Made by a program: the position numbers and the translations under genes
Assembly (NCBI GenBank): GCA_006384855.1
Contig: VCJN01000173.1
Location: 1-64,000 of the forward strand
Length of the DNA stretch: 64,000 nt
Reading direction: 5' to 3'
From: Tetraselmis striata
Lineage: Eukaryota; Chlorophyta; Chlorodendrophyceae; Chlorodendrales; Chlorodendraceae
Part shown: positions 24,400 to 35,432 of the stretch, one piece after another
How the letters are laid out: each line of letters begins with the position of its first letter
How positions within the stretch are numbered: the first letter of the stretch is position 1
The notes under the pieces: generated by a model
The model's input: the letters and a program-made list of their open reading frames with translations, nothing else
Databases searched by the model: none
What the model was told of the DNA's origin: nothing

Positions 24400-24709
24400 G
24401 TCAATTTACTTTATAGGTCGATCCAACCTGCGATGTGGGAATTGAGGAACGGAGGTGGCGGGTGGTTGGCGACACCCTCGCTGAGTTGCAAAAGACACGC
24501 ATATGCGTGTGTTGGATTGCACTCGGACATGCAACACATTGTGATGCACCGAAACCATATGTTGCGGGCCACAGACAGTCCGTCGGCAACAACACTTAAC
24601 GCATAATGCGTCCGCCGGTGATATCCGAAATATATTTGACTTAAAGGGGGCTATAAGGGGGGGGGGGGGGGGGGGCTAGTAGCTGCTAGCTGCAATACCT
24701 AGATGCTAC
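24400..24709. other. No gene seen; poly-G tract at 24657-24675
   Basis: Intergenic stretch between the TNP2-like gene and the convergent gene to its right. Its only notable feature is a 19-base G run. Confidence 0.6.
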
Positions 24710-27213
24710 CTAGTTGTGGTGGTAGTCGAGATCAAACAGGTCCGCACAGTGAAGTCGGGCCACTTGCGCGGTAGAATCGATATTCATCTCCGCGAGCTCG
24801 CGGACTCGCTTGCGGCCCTTGGAGAGATACGCTTGCGCCAAGCGCATCTTGCGCGCCGCCTCAATCTTCCCGGGGTCGTTGTTCTGGAAGGCCGTAAGGA
24901 AGGTCTTGAGCTCGATATACTCAAGGCGGAGCCTCACATGATCGAGGTTGTCCTTAGGCAGGTACAATCCGTCGACTCGCTCCTAGCTCTGGAATTGCAT
25001 GACGATCAAAAGATCGTTCCGGGACTCCCATTGTTCTAACACCTTCTCGCTACCGCCGAAAGTCTTGCCGAGGAGCGACACCGCGGGGGCGCTGGTGCCC
25101 ATGGAGTTTATTGTGAAGGACGACGACGCGACGCCGCCAAGGTGTCTGTAGTACCGATCGTACGTACGCATGGGCAAGGCCGCCACATGACGCCAAGGTA
25201 TCGTCTGCGCAACCTCCCAGCTAGTGTTGGGAACGGGGCGGCTTTCGATGCGCGCGATGTCTACCGCAAGCCATAGAGGCGGGATCTCGGGGTTGCCGCT
25301 ACGGTCGGGGACCCATGGCTCGTACGACACCAATTTCAGCTGCCTCTTACTCTCGTCGGGGTCCTTCAGGTCCTTGTGCGATCGGATCTTACCCACGGAT
25401 CGTGTAGCGTCCCAATCGCCGACAATGTCGATGCGCTCGGCCTCGGTGATGTTCTCGTTGTGTTCGGACATGTCCATAATCACCAAGTTGCCTTGGCCGG
25501 CGTCGGAGAACTGCTTGATGGAGTCATCGTTGGTTTTCCTAGGTCCGATGGTAGTTACAGGGTTCCACTCCATCCGCCTGAGACCCTCCATGTCTACCTC
25601 AATCGTACGTCCCACGGCGGCCTTGGCGTTGTGGGGAAGCTCTGCCGCGTTCCGGGCGTTGTGGGCAGCGGGGCCGGCTTGTGGTTGCGCGGCAGTGCCC
25701 GTGTCGGCCATAGCTCCTCGTGCCGGGCACGGAGGGCGGTTTTGGAGCCAATATTGTAGCTCTCCAACGTCTTCCGGCCAAAAGCTTTCCGAACGAACGC
25801 GACTCCTCCCAATGCTTCTCCCGCAGTTTCCGCAAGGTGTGCACCCACTCCTTAATGTCGTCGGCACAGAAGTATAACTTCGCTGCCAAAAAGAGAATAT
25901 GGCTCTCCATATCGTCAAGTCGCTTCTCAGCCTCGGCCTCACTCAGAGGGACTGTTTTGCCCCTCCTGTCTTTGTGCGAGTGGAAAATGGGGCGGCCAAG
26001 CAGGTAGGACGGCTTGCCTTCGGGCATGTACTTCATGAAATGCTCTTGGCCGTGGACATCCGTGTCCGACCACTGGGACATGAAGATTTCCGCCTGGTAG
26101 GCATGTGAAATGCTGAGGACATGGCCATTCGTCAGGGGAGCGCCACCGAGAAACTCCTTCCAGTCGATGACACCTTCGAGGATGTCAAAGGTGCAAACTT
26201 GAGTGAACGCATGTCTCAGCTCCCGGAAGAGCTTTTGGAGGGTCTTGGCGGAGTGCCCCCCGAGCCGACGCGAGAATTTGCTGAAGGCTTGACCGACGCG
26301 CTCGTGGGTGTGCATGCATGACAATCGATATGGATTGAGTGGAGGCGGTACAAGTCAGCCCAGCCGGGGGCGCACTCGAACGGGGGTGACCTCGATTCCA
26401 CGGTTGAACACTTACCCTACGGGGCCGAGGAAGGATAGCACGACGTCCTCGACCATGCATGTGGCTAAACGCGACTCCGCGAAGCACATAACGTATCGGT
26501 TCTTGTTCTTTCGGCAAGTGTTGTCAAGCTGGAAATGCACATTGCGGAGCGGCTCTGGTCCCTCTCCAGACCCGCGACGCTCCAGATCCTTAAGGACCGT
26601 CAGCCACATAACCGTGATTGTGCATGAACTGTCGTGAGGAAAGACGTCAGTGAAGGCGTACACGTCGTCGGGACGCATGCCGTTGTACTTTACGCATGTC
26701 AAATGAACCTTGAGGAGCTTGTCTTTGACGACGTCCTTGGACCAAGTCGCGGAGAGGGGTAGTAGAGTCTTTGAGGAGTCCATGCCGTGGAACGCAGAGA
26801 ATAGCATATCGGGCCGCCGCCGGGACTCTAGGATGGCTGCCTCCACATTGCGGCGCTCAGTAGTCACGCGCTCCCAGTGCTTGTCTCTATTTTTCTTCGC
26901 GTTACTGACTGTCACGGGGTATTCGGAAGTCCGGATCAGCTCAGTTCATGCCACGGAGATCCTGCATTTAGTGAATCGATCCAAAGCCGGAGTCTTGATG
27001 TGGGGAAAGTACATGATTCGTATGCGTTTGGACACTGACAGGGGGACGCGCTTCACATCTGTTCGCATCGACAATCACCATCAGGCGTGTCATGTTTTGT
27101 CGTTGCGTCAGTACTTCGAGTACTACATATTCGCTCAGGTAAGTGCTCGAACCATATGCTCCGGAATCGAGGTCACCTTGGTTCAAACAGGTGCACGAGA
27201 CAGGATATGTCAA
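24710..27213 (-). pseudogene. DUF7869-like protein with a DDE-type pattern, frameshifted
   Basis: The - strand frames follow one another: 27213-26968 (weak), 26915-26416, then about 26324-25790, then in another frame to 24983, then after one TAG to 24710. The key segment is VHFQLDNTCRKNKNRYVMCF followed, after a break with a GTAAGT donor, by HTHERVGQAFSKF. This QLDN ... HTHExxxQ arrangement is typical of DUF7869-type proteins found in mobile elements of invertebrates and algae, probably an integrase-like fold. The acceptor for the break is not a clear AG. The frame change near 25790 and the TAG at 24983-24985 indicate decay. The C-terminal part contains KMRLAQAYLSKGRKRVRELA. Confidence 0.5.
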
Positions 27214-27604
27214 ACGGAGTACTCCACATGAGGTTTCTTATCTACGCACCTGCCGAGTGAATGCAGACACAAATGTTCGCGTTGGTATGGCGTGTCGAAC
27301 GTAATGGACTCGACGTCACCTCGGTTATGTATGTCGCATGCACATGTTATGACAAACTAATACTATTTCCCTCGGGCTGACTCGTGATCCGAATGGAAAA
27401 GCGATAGGGAGCCCGGCCCGCACGCGATGTACATGCGCAGGGTATCAAGTCGCGAGGCCGCGGCACCAGTACGCCGGAAGCTGAGATCGAATGCCACGAC
27501 GTCACGCAAGCGAATCGCACGGCTGAGGTGGCGTTGGACAACCATGGACGTGCGTGGGATGATCATCGGAAGTCGCACCCGAACCCGTGCCCCACGGCGG
27601 AGCA
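27214..27604. other. No gene seen between two - strand elements
   Basis: Only short frames without motif. Confidence 0.5.
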
Positions 27605-28930
27605 TTAGAACCTGGCAGCGATTCTAAGAGGGAGAGAGTTGCTGCTGACGGAGGGTGTGCCACTTAATTGCCAAACGACACTATCCTCAGAGCTACAAAA
27701 AACGCATGTAGTAACGGTATTGGCAATACTCGTACCACCGATAGGAAGCAATTGCTGGGCGAAAAGAGGCGGCCTCACCAGTACCAACTCCAAGAGGAGT
27801 GGCCGCAAAAGGAGATGTGGTGACGTGGAGTCCTCCGCTTGTGCTCGTACCCGTACCATATGTTGGATCCGATGCAGCGGTGGTTGGAGCATTACTGGCC
27901 GTAAGTAACACGATGATCTCGTGGGCGTGCCCATACGCTGCACGTGCGCGCCGCACATCTTCTTGCAGTAACGTGGTGAGGGCCCGTACAGTCTCTTACA
28001 CGCGGCGCGTCTCACGCGCCCGTGGCAAAGCTTTCGTAGCCACAGACGACACCTCGGCGCGGACCGCCTCGTACAAGGGCCCAAGGCGGGCCCATACTCC
28101 CGTACCAGCTTTGGCAAGACAACCGTTTGCGCGGAATAAAACGCCGCAGGGGCCTCAGACTGCAGCACGGCCAAATTCAGACCGCCAAAATCCGCGGGCA
28201 TACTCATCTGAACGATCGAAGCCTCCATGCGCGGTGTAGGCTGGTCGCAAGCGTCCATGCCAAGCAGCGAAAATGCAGCCGAAATGTTGGCGGCGTCCAC
28301 GGCCTCAAAGAAAGGGTCTTGCTCCGATGGTAGCATCATGCATGCGGTTGAGGAAGCCAGTCTGCCGCACCGCGCATACGACCAGCAACCGCATGGCCCC
28401 ATGGTGGCGGCCGTATCCCGACGTGCCAAAAAAGGCGATGCGCTCCAACAGTGCGGCATGGGCCTCCCGGCGCCGCCCCAACGCGCCAGTCATCCACTCG
28501 GGGTAATGGCTATTAGAAGCACCCAGGTGCACGGCGCCATCCTGGACATGATCATCGGCCGGGGCCCGAAATCCTCCCGGGGCCAACTTCTCCCGTACTG
28601 TCCGCAACTCGCGGACTCGATGTCACCGGGGTGACGAACGTACCTCGTCTTACTGTCATGTACCACTAGTCCGACTTTGGAAAGCTCCGTGCAGCACTCG
28701 TCGAAAACGCGCGGAACGTGAGCCGCGGCAGTGGCCGCCCCGCGATCATCCGCAAAACTTTGGCAGAAAGTATCAGTGGCGGTACGAGCCACAACCGCTT
28801 GCAGCGGGCCCGCGATAGCGAGGCAGAAGTCGTATAGTGGATTAGTGGGGCCAGGACATCACCATGGCGTACACCCGTACGAGACTGTAGGATGGCGCGC
28901 AAAGAACCGAGATCATAAATCCATCCCGTG
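27605..28930 (-). pseudogene. Non-LTR (LINE) reverse transcriptase remnant
   Basis: On the - strand SRTGVRHGDVLAPL (near 28880-28840) matches the conserved GVRQGDPLxPL motif of LINE reverse transcriptases. One frame away comes FCLAIAGPLQAVV and then SFADDRGAA, the catalytic xADD box, and GLVVHDSKTRY. The tail includes FGGLNLAVLQSEAPAAFYSA. Several frame changes are needed, and nothing of the N-terminal part is recognisable beyond 28930, so this is a 5'-truncated, decayed copy. Confidence 0.7.
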
Positions 28931-30040
28931 GTTCACGTGCGTCCATAGACGGGCGGGCCGCTGGTAGGTGCGTCCGCGGCTGCCATCGCAACAGCGGAAC
29001 TGCCAGTCAACGCGCCCGCCGGGCGTCGACGACTGCACCCGCGCCATCGCAGCGCCGCGCGCCGACCACCACCGCCGCCCCCGCCGGGAACGCGACCCCC
29101 ACGGGAGACACCTTAGCAGAGGGGCCTGGAGGGGCGGCCGGAGGACGCCCCACGGTGTTGAAGCCCCACCGGCCACGGCATAGCCAGAAGCCGGGGGTCG
29201 GGGGAGGAAGGCAATGAGATGTACATCGAGATGCACTACTCGGTACATCGAGCCGTTTGGTATAGGTACGTACCGAGTACATAAATGAAAAGCAAGCATC
29301 AATGTTACTTTCGGGCTGCGGCTTGAGCGTTTGAGCGGCGCTCTCCGTACGCGCGAACGCCCGTTCGCATGTTCAATTCTCGCAGTATGCACATTTCCTC
29401 GTAGTGAGGCGGGCCCGCCGCGCGCGAACCACGGTTCGCGAACATAGCGGGCGCGGGTGCGACTACATACCGCACACAGTTTACAACCACACTACGTGCT
29501 TATATACTGCGCGCTTATATTGTGATTTTGTGCATTTCATTGCCGACCGGCAATTTCCGTTTTTTTCCGGGGGCACTTTTTTCTGGCGTGCGGGTATCGC
29601 TGATGATTGTTGAAGCTCATACGCCAAGCGCAGCCATTCCATACCATGGGCTCGCGACGCAAGATAGCCGCAACATGACCCCGCATGTTTTCAGAATAGG
29701 GCATGAAAATACCATAAATAACCCTAGATTTACACCGCATATATGCCATGTAACGCATTTGCACATGGCAAGATCTAGCATCGCACCATATGCCATCGTA
29801 TTGTATAACTTTTTACATCAGGGCTTTAACATGTGCGCACTACAAACAAAACTATGAAAGGTTGCCAGCAAAAGAGAGACATAAGCATGAAACCAAGGTC
29901 GAATATAATACAATAAAAAGCAATCGTTTTGTATTGTATTGCATTTGTCTGCCATACGCCATCGCTTTCATTGTGCGACCACAAGGCATTATTAGGGGCG
30001 GCTAACTCGAGGGAAGATGAAGATGTATGCCCACAGGGCG
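28931..30040. other. No firm gene
   Basis: Frames at 28913-29392 (-) and 29522-29857 (+) lack motifs and have biased composition. The region may contain 5' remains of the LINE. Confidence 0.4.
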
Positions 30041-30202
30041 GCAATAACTAGCGACTATGTGGCGTGCAGGCTGCGCACGCGGATTAATTAAGACCCACCC
30101 GTTCATTAATTTTGACGCCTGCAATAAGTAGCGACTACGGCGAATGTGGCGTGCAGGCTGCGCACGCGGATTAATTAAGACCCACCCGTTATTTTGACGC
30201 CT
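30041..30202 (+). repeat. Tandem duplication of an ~80-bp unit
   Basis: Both units carry GTGGCGTGCAGGCTGCGCAC, then GGATTAATTAAGACCCACCC and TTTTGACGCCTG. Units are about 30041-30120 and 30121-30202, with a few small indels. From 30203 to 30776 no gene is seen. Confidence 0.85.
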
Positions 30203-31137
30203 GTAATACTAGAATGAATTGCACAATAGGGCCAGTAATTTGCTTGATGACTATAACGAGGCGATATAACGATATAACGTGAACTATCACGTTCGTTCGC
30301 CACATCCGCGAAAGATACTATAACGAGGCGTCGCCTACCCAGGGCTTTCCGTAGCTTGATCGCGCTGCCCAAACGGCCGTCGTAGAGACGCTGCAAGGGT
30401 TTCACTGGTGCCAGTCCTGTCCCGGGGGCGGAAAAAAAAGGGGCCAGTAACAAATCCACTGGTGCTAAACGCGGAACGCAAGATCATAGACACAGCGAGC
30501 CGCTTTAAAACAGCGGCCCACATCCCGCACATCCCACATCCCACATCCCTGTAACCAAAAAGATTACATCCCGCACGACGAGGCATACTGGGACAACCTG
30601 TACTACAATGAGATCTGTACCTACTGGTAACGGCATCTGTACCTTTTGATGCAAATCTTATCTTTCCTACGAGTATTGGATAGCGTCACGGGCTGACTGG
30701 ATACGAAACAAGAGGCCATTAGACCGCCCGACTGTGCACCGGCCCTCAGATATTCCCAGTTGCGCCCTGGCTTTTGTGCGACAGTCTAGGGTGCCTCACG
30801 CAGGTCAAGCAGACAAGGCTGTCGTAAACACAGAGAAGGCAGCAGAGAGAGAAAGAAACAATGGTTACAACGTTGTCACCACCCGCCGCTATTTATGCGT
30901 ATGGCTAGCTCACAGCTAGCCACCACCAAGCGGCACGCGCACTGCTAAGCGCGTCACCGTGGAGAGTCGTGCCTTGAAGTGTCGAACAGGAGGTCGTCGC
31001 TTAGGGACCTCCGCACATGTAGTTGACACATCAGTTTATACACAAGCATACAACTGATGTTACAGAGGCAGGTGCATTATACATATATGCCCGCTACGGG
31101 TACGCACATGCGTATTATCCCGTAACTACTACTGAAC

Positions 31138-32312
31138 TGCGCGTATGCCTACAAGTGGCCCTGACAGCAACCGCTTCCGAGGCCGCCTCTTACGCGCTGC
31201 GACAGCGTTCCTGGTGACTGATCCTCCAAGCGAGGGTCGCCTTGGTGAAGTCCGTGAGCGTTCCCCTGGGTACTACGATTCCATGTTCCGTGTTGCCGCT
31301 TGCCGCCCATTTGGCCTTCCGGCGGCTCCTGTCCTCTCCCTTGGCGAGCCATGCCCTTGTGCTTCTTGCTCCTTCTCGGTACAAGGTATGCTGGCCCGTT
31401 TTGAGGATGCTGGCGTGGAGTTCACTCCTTCAACTTGGGCGGTCGCATACGCTGATCACGTGGCACGTTGCTCTGGGGGCGTCTCCAATCACGCCGCACA
31501 CGAGTGGGCCGCACATGGCCTTTCCGACATTTGCCACGACGTGAAGTCCGCGCTGGGCGTGGGTGTCGAGATCCTCACGGACCCGTCGGTGCTTGTTTCT
31601 CTCCCGAAGGGCAGCGACGGCCGGCCGGCCGATGTTGGGCTTTTTGGGTATGGCGGTATCCGCGGAAACACGGTTGCTATCGATACCACCATTGCCCCCA
31701 TCCTCGGCGTGTCAAGCTCGGATCCAACGACTGCTTTGAGGGCTGCAGAGCGCCACAAAATCCAGAAGTATGACGAGGGTGTCCGAAACGCCGCCGGCAT
31801 GCTTCGCTTTGTTCCTTTCGCCGTTTCCGAGTTTGGCTCGCTGGCCCCGCACGCCGAGGCTTTCTTTGTGGAGCTCGCGAAAGCTAGCCACACACACACT
31901 GGCCAAAAAATCGGCCAGCTCTTGTCTGCGTGGCGCCGCCGTTTCTCCTTGCTCATCAACATGGCACATGCAGACAACGTTCTTGGCGGGGTCGCGTCCG
32001 CGCGTGCGGCACGTGATGGTACTCCTGCGCCTGCGTCGCGTCGCTCGTCGGCATGTGTTGCTATTACCCGGGTCATTGGTTGCAAGCGTCCTCGCCGCGG
32101 CTGATAGCCTACCCCGGGGCGGGGGTCCCTTTGGTCCCTGGCAGCGAAGTGACTTCGTGGTTCCCTTGGCTCCTTCTTGGTTCTTGGCTCCCTGTCCTCC
32201 TGCTCGACCTTGGTTTCATGCTTGTGTCTCTCTTTTGCTGGCAACCTTTCATAGTTGAAGTTAGTTCTGTTTGTAGTGCGCTTTTGTGAAAGCCCTTATG
32301 TAATTAGAAAAA
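31138..32312 (+). mobile_element. 5'-truncated LINE inserted in the LTR, 10-bp target duplication
   Basis: The insert is flanked by ACTACTGAAC at 31128-31137 and 32313-32322. The uninterrupted LTR at 43930 has this target once. The insert ends in GCCCTTATGTAATTAGAAAA, the same 3' end as the copy at 44330-45050. Polarity + by the reading frame and A-rich tail. Confidence 0.93.
31145..32104 (+). CDS. C-terminal part of a LINE polyprotein with a nuclease-like domain
   Basis: An open frame of 319 codons runs to TGA at 32102-32104. The first codon is an accident of the 5' truncation. A Cys pair (CPCASC) is followed by HEWAAHGLSDICHDVKSAL and then GRPADVGLFGYGG and NTVAIDTTIAP. This pattern (HDxxxxxL, RPADV, then VxIDxT) is found at the C-terminus of LINE-type reverse transcriptase polyproteins and resembles a restriction-endonuclease-like core. 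AERHKIQKY follows. It encodes no reverse transcriptase itself, so it cannot move on its own. The 3' untranslated part is 32105-32300. Confidence 0.65.
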   Translation: MPTSGPDSNRFRGRLLRAATAFLVTDPPSEGRLGEVRERSPGYYDSMFRVAACRPFGLPAAPVLSLGEPCPCASCSFSVQGMLARFEDAGVEFTPSTWAVAYADHVARCSGGVSNHAAHEWAAHGLSDICHDVKSALGVGVEILTDPSVLVSLPKGSDGRPADVGLFGYGGIRGNTVAIDTTIAPILGVSSSDPTTALRAAERHKIQKYDEGVRNAAGMLRFVPFAVSEFGSLAPHAEAFFVELAKASHTHTGQKIGQLLSAWRRRFSLLINMAHADNVLGGVASARAARDGTPAPASRRSSACVAITRVIGCKRPRRG

Positions 32313-32493
32313 ACTACTGAACAGTGTACCGGTACCAGTAGGACTCATCTCATGATTCATCATCCACCAGTACTCGTATTGTGGCGCGTGACACACGCGC
32401 TCACACATACGATACAGCAGCAGGTACTCGTACATGAATGATGCTACGATCATACAGTACCCGTACAGAGTATGCCATTATTGTCACACTACA

Positions 32494-32506
32494 TCTCTCC
32501 CCCCTT
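32494..32506 (-). promoter_or_regulatory. Polypurine tract next to the left LTR
   Basis: On the - strand AAGGGGGGAGAGA directly precedes the LTR start TGTAGTG, the position of the plus-strand primer in LTR elements. The same tract occurs at 34809-34821 on the + strand. Confidence 0.85.
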
Positions 32507-32539
32507 GACAACAGTGTGAAATAGCATTCCACAGGCAGT

Positions 32540-34620
32540 TTAATTTGCAGTCGGCACACGTGCCGGGTATTTATGCATATGCTCCACAAATTCAGGTGAC
32601 TTTACAAAGTCCAACCATTTGGGAGTAGCCATAAAATCCTGCAATGCTATTGTCCTTTTAACATCAAACAAACGATGCCAAACAGGGGCAATAGACTCAT
32701 CCGCAAAGTGAACAAGAAAATGCATCTGAGTACCACGTAAACCGGGCATGGAACCGATCTTAACGCTGGTAATCTTGTCAATCTCATACTCATCATCAGA
32801 GTCGTCACCGGTACCAACAACAAGAGGTACATGCGGGCGCAACGGCGCAGTGGGACAGGGTCTCAAGTTATTAACATGAAATACTGGGTGCAACTTAACA
32901 CCAGCAGGTAATTTCAGTCGATAACTATGACCGCCAATTTTCTCTACAATAGAAAATGGGCCAAGCTGCTTGTCCATCAGCTTTTTGCAAGGCTGACCTT
33001 TGACCTTAAGCAGACGGGTATCCACAGATACTCTATCTCCAACATTGAAGATAGGAGGGTTGCGCTGTTGCCTAACACTAGGTCGAACAGTCAATTCATC
33101 TTTATGGACAGCCAGCACTGACCGAACCAACTCGTGAATCTCCTTCATATCTTGGATACGTTGTTGAGCATCACGAGAGAATGCTATTGTTGGTCTCATA
33201 CCAAACAATACATCCGGAGGCGTTTCAGGATTGAAACCATACATAACCTCAAATGGTGCATGCTCAATGCCAAGTGCTTTGTTGGAATTATACGCAAATT
33301 CCATCAATGGTAACTGGTCTACCCAGTTTGAACCATCGAAACAACAAAACGCACGAGCCAACTCAGTGACTATGGCATTAATGCGTTCGGTCAAACCATC
33401 TGTTTCAGGATGTTGGCCACTAGACATGTTCAATTTAGTGCCAAGTCTCCGCCACAGAGTTTGCCAGAATGCAGACAGGAACCGTGGATCTCTATCAGAG
33501 ACGATCACACGAGGTATTCCATGCAGCCTGAATACTTCCTTCAGAAATAATTCAGCTGCCTGTCCACCAGTCACGTTGACTGTGGTTGGAATAAAATGTG
33601 CTTGCCGGGACAGATGGCAACACACAACCAACATAGTATTGTAACCATTACTCTCAGGTAACTCGGTTATAAAATCCAAACCAACCGTATGCCATGGACG
33701 TGGCGGTACTGATAAGGGCTGTGTTGGTGCAGGTGGCTGCGGACGTGCACGAACACGCCGGCACACCGAACATTGTTCACAATAGGTTTTCACGTCATGT
33801 CGTATGCGTGTCCACCAAAAACGGTCCAAGGCACGTGCCAAGGTGCTTGCATAAGCACGGTGACCAACAGAATCATGTAGCTCATACAATATCTTATTGA
33901 TGATGTCACGATTGGTTGGTATGCAAAGACGTCCATGTCTCCAAAAATAACCATCGTGCTCTACCACATGACCGGACTGCTTCCACCCCCCCCATAAGGA
34001 GTAGAACGCGTCCTCTGCATATCCAGCCTTAATAAGGTGGAGAATATTGTCATCAAGGCTAAGTGACGACGCACTTACAGCCGACAATACCGCAGTACAT
34101 GGGCGATGTTCACTCACGAGTGATTCAGCCGCGTCCGGCACATCCCCGGTCCAATATAAGCCACCGAAACCAATCGGCTTAAAATCCGGTCTACGCGACA
34201 ACGGATCGGCTTCATTCCATTTGCCCTTTCGGTATGCAAGAGATATGGACCCAACAAACGGCTGTAAGTCGCGTACATAGCGCACTTGTCGCCGGTTCAA
34301 CCTTTCTGCCGGTTGCCTGAGCAGATGACGCAGGGTGTCATGATCTGAGACAACAAGGAATCGACAGCACCCTTCAAGGTAACAACGCCAGTGCTTAATT
34401 GATTCACAGACAGCCAAAGCTTCCAAATCATAAGCACTGTAGGTATTACCACGCTCAGCTGCATTCAGCTTTCGCGCCCAGTAACTCACTGGTTGAGGAC
34501 CTCCTCCTTGGTCCTGCAGTAGCACTGCAGCAAGCCCTACGTTGGACGCATCTGTCGCTACGGTGAACGTCGCATCCGCCCCCATGGAAGGAATGGAAAG
34601 ACACGGAGCGGAAATGTAGC
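32540..34620 (-). CDS. pol: Pol 3' half: RNase H, integrase and chromodomain-like C-terminus
   Basis: The - strand frame is open from the junction at 34620 to TAA at 32540. It begins in RNase H (FTVATDASNVGLAAVLLQ, then YDLEALAV and VVSDHDTL). It continues with an HHCC zinc region (HDSVGHRAY ... CEQCSVCRRV) and the integrase core with Asp in VGLDFITEL, Asp in VIVSDRDPRF and Glu in GLTERINAIV. The tail has the GPF-type segment LGPFSIVEKI and HPVFHVNNLRP, then YEIDKITSV...FLVHFADES, which resembles a chromodomain. Compared with the inner copy it has three extra codons (near 33345) and lacks the premature stops. It is cut at 34620, so it has no reverse transcriptase. Codons right of 34620 belong to the inverted neighbour. 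Confidence 0.92.
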
Positions 34621-34774
34621 ATATTGCCCCTGTTTGGCATCGTTTGTTTGATGTTAAAAGGACAATAGCATTGCAGGATTTTATGGCTACTCCCAAATGG
34701 TTGGACTTTGTAAAGTCACCTGAATTTGTGGAGCATATGCATAAATACCCGGCACGTGTGCCGACTGCAAATTA
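34621..34774 (+). pseudogene. Last ~50 codons of pol, + strand (start of the permuted copy)
   Basis: From about 34624 the + strand encodes the same final segment as the fragment at 32540-32690, ending TAA at 34772-34774, followed by the polypurine tract and an LTR. Between the left fragment's break and this start are about six bases (GTAGCA) matching neither side, like end-joining filler. Confidence 0.85.
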
Positions 34775-34821
34775 AACTGCCTGTGGAATGCTATTTCACA
34801 CTGTTGTCAAGGGGGGAGAGA

Positions 34822-35353
34822 TGTAGTGTGACAATAATGGCATACTCTGTACGGGTACTGTATGATCGTAGCATCATTCATGTACGAGTACCTGCTGCTG
34901 TATCGTATGTGTGAGCGCGTGTGTCACGCGCCACAATACGAGTACTGGTGGATGATGAATCATGAGATGAGTCCTACTGGTACCGGTACACTGTTCAGTA
35001 GTAGTTACGGGATAATACGCATGTGCGTACCCGTAGCGGGCATATATGTATAATGCACCTGCCTCTGTAACATCAGTTGTATACTTGTGTATAAACTGAT
35101 GTGTCAACTACATGTGCGGAGGTCTCTAAGCGACGACCTCCTGTTCGACACTTCAAGGCACGACTCTCCACGGTGACGCGCTTAGCAGTGCGCGTGCCGC
35201 TTGGTGGTGGCTAGCTGTGAGCTAGCCATACGCATAAATAGCGGCGGGTGGTGACAACGTTGTAACCATTGTTTCTTTCTCTCTCTGCTGCCTTCTGTGT
35301 GTTTACGACAGCCTTGTCTGCTTGACCTGCGTGAGGCACCCTAGACTGTCGCA
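34822..35353 (+). repeat. Inner LTR (532 bp), shared by the pol tail and the following gag
   Basis: It starts TGTAGTGTGAC after the polypurine tract and ends GACTGTCGCA, followed by the primer site. Inside are a TATA-like CATATATGTATAATG (35039-35053) and CATAAATA (35233-35240). Just upstream of the latter is a perfect hairpin TGGCTAGCT/AGCTAGCCA (35208-35228). It acts as 3' LTR of the sequence to its left and 5' LTR of the gag-pol to its right, as expected for a one-LTR circle. Confidence 0.92.
35208..35228 (+). promoter_or_regulatory. Hairpin next to a TATA-like box in the LTR
   Basis: Nine-base arms with a three-base loop, conserved in all three LTRs, immediately before CATAAATA at 35233. 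It may mark the LTR promoter or an RNA structure; the function is inferred. Confidence 0.45.
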
Positions 35354-35354
35354 C

Positions 35355-35369
35355 TGGTTTCGGAGCGAC
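35355..35369 (+). promoter_or_regulatory. Primer binding site of the inner element
   Basis: TGGTTTCGGAGCGAC starts one base after the LTR end. TGG pairs with the CCA end of a tRNA, and the site predicts a tRNA ending GTCGCTCCGAAACCA. The same site is present in the right copy at 43567-43581 on the - strand. Confidence 0.8.
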
Positions 35370-35432
35370 TGTTGCGCTCCTTATCCTAGCTTCCACTGCT
35401 TTATCTGAGATAACTCGACTGAACAGTTCGAC

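Larger units (their letters stand above)
30777..32493 (-). repeat. Left LTR (532 bp), interrupted by a LINE insertion
   Basis: The LTR ends are TGCGACAG at 30777 and CACTACA at 32493 (TGTAGTG...GTCGCA on the - strand). Removing the insert 31138-32312 and one copy of its duplicated target leaves exactly 532 bp, the length of the inner LTR. It serves as the 3' LTR of the - strand pol fragment. Confidence 0.92.

Noticed and set aside
32900-34300. + strand open frames across the - strand integrase
   Set aside because: They are antisense shadows of a well-supported pol frame and recur in mirror image at 39779-40822.
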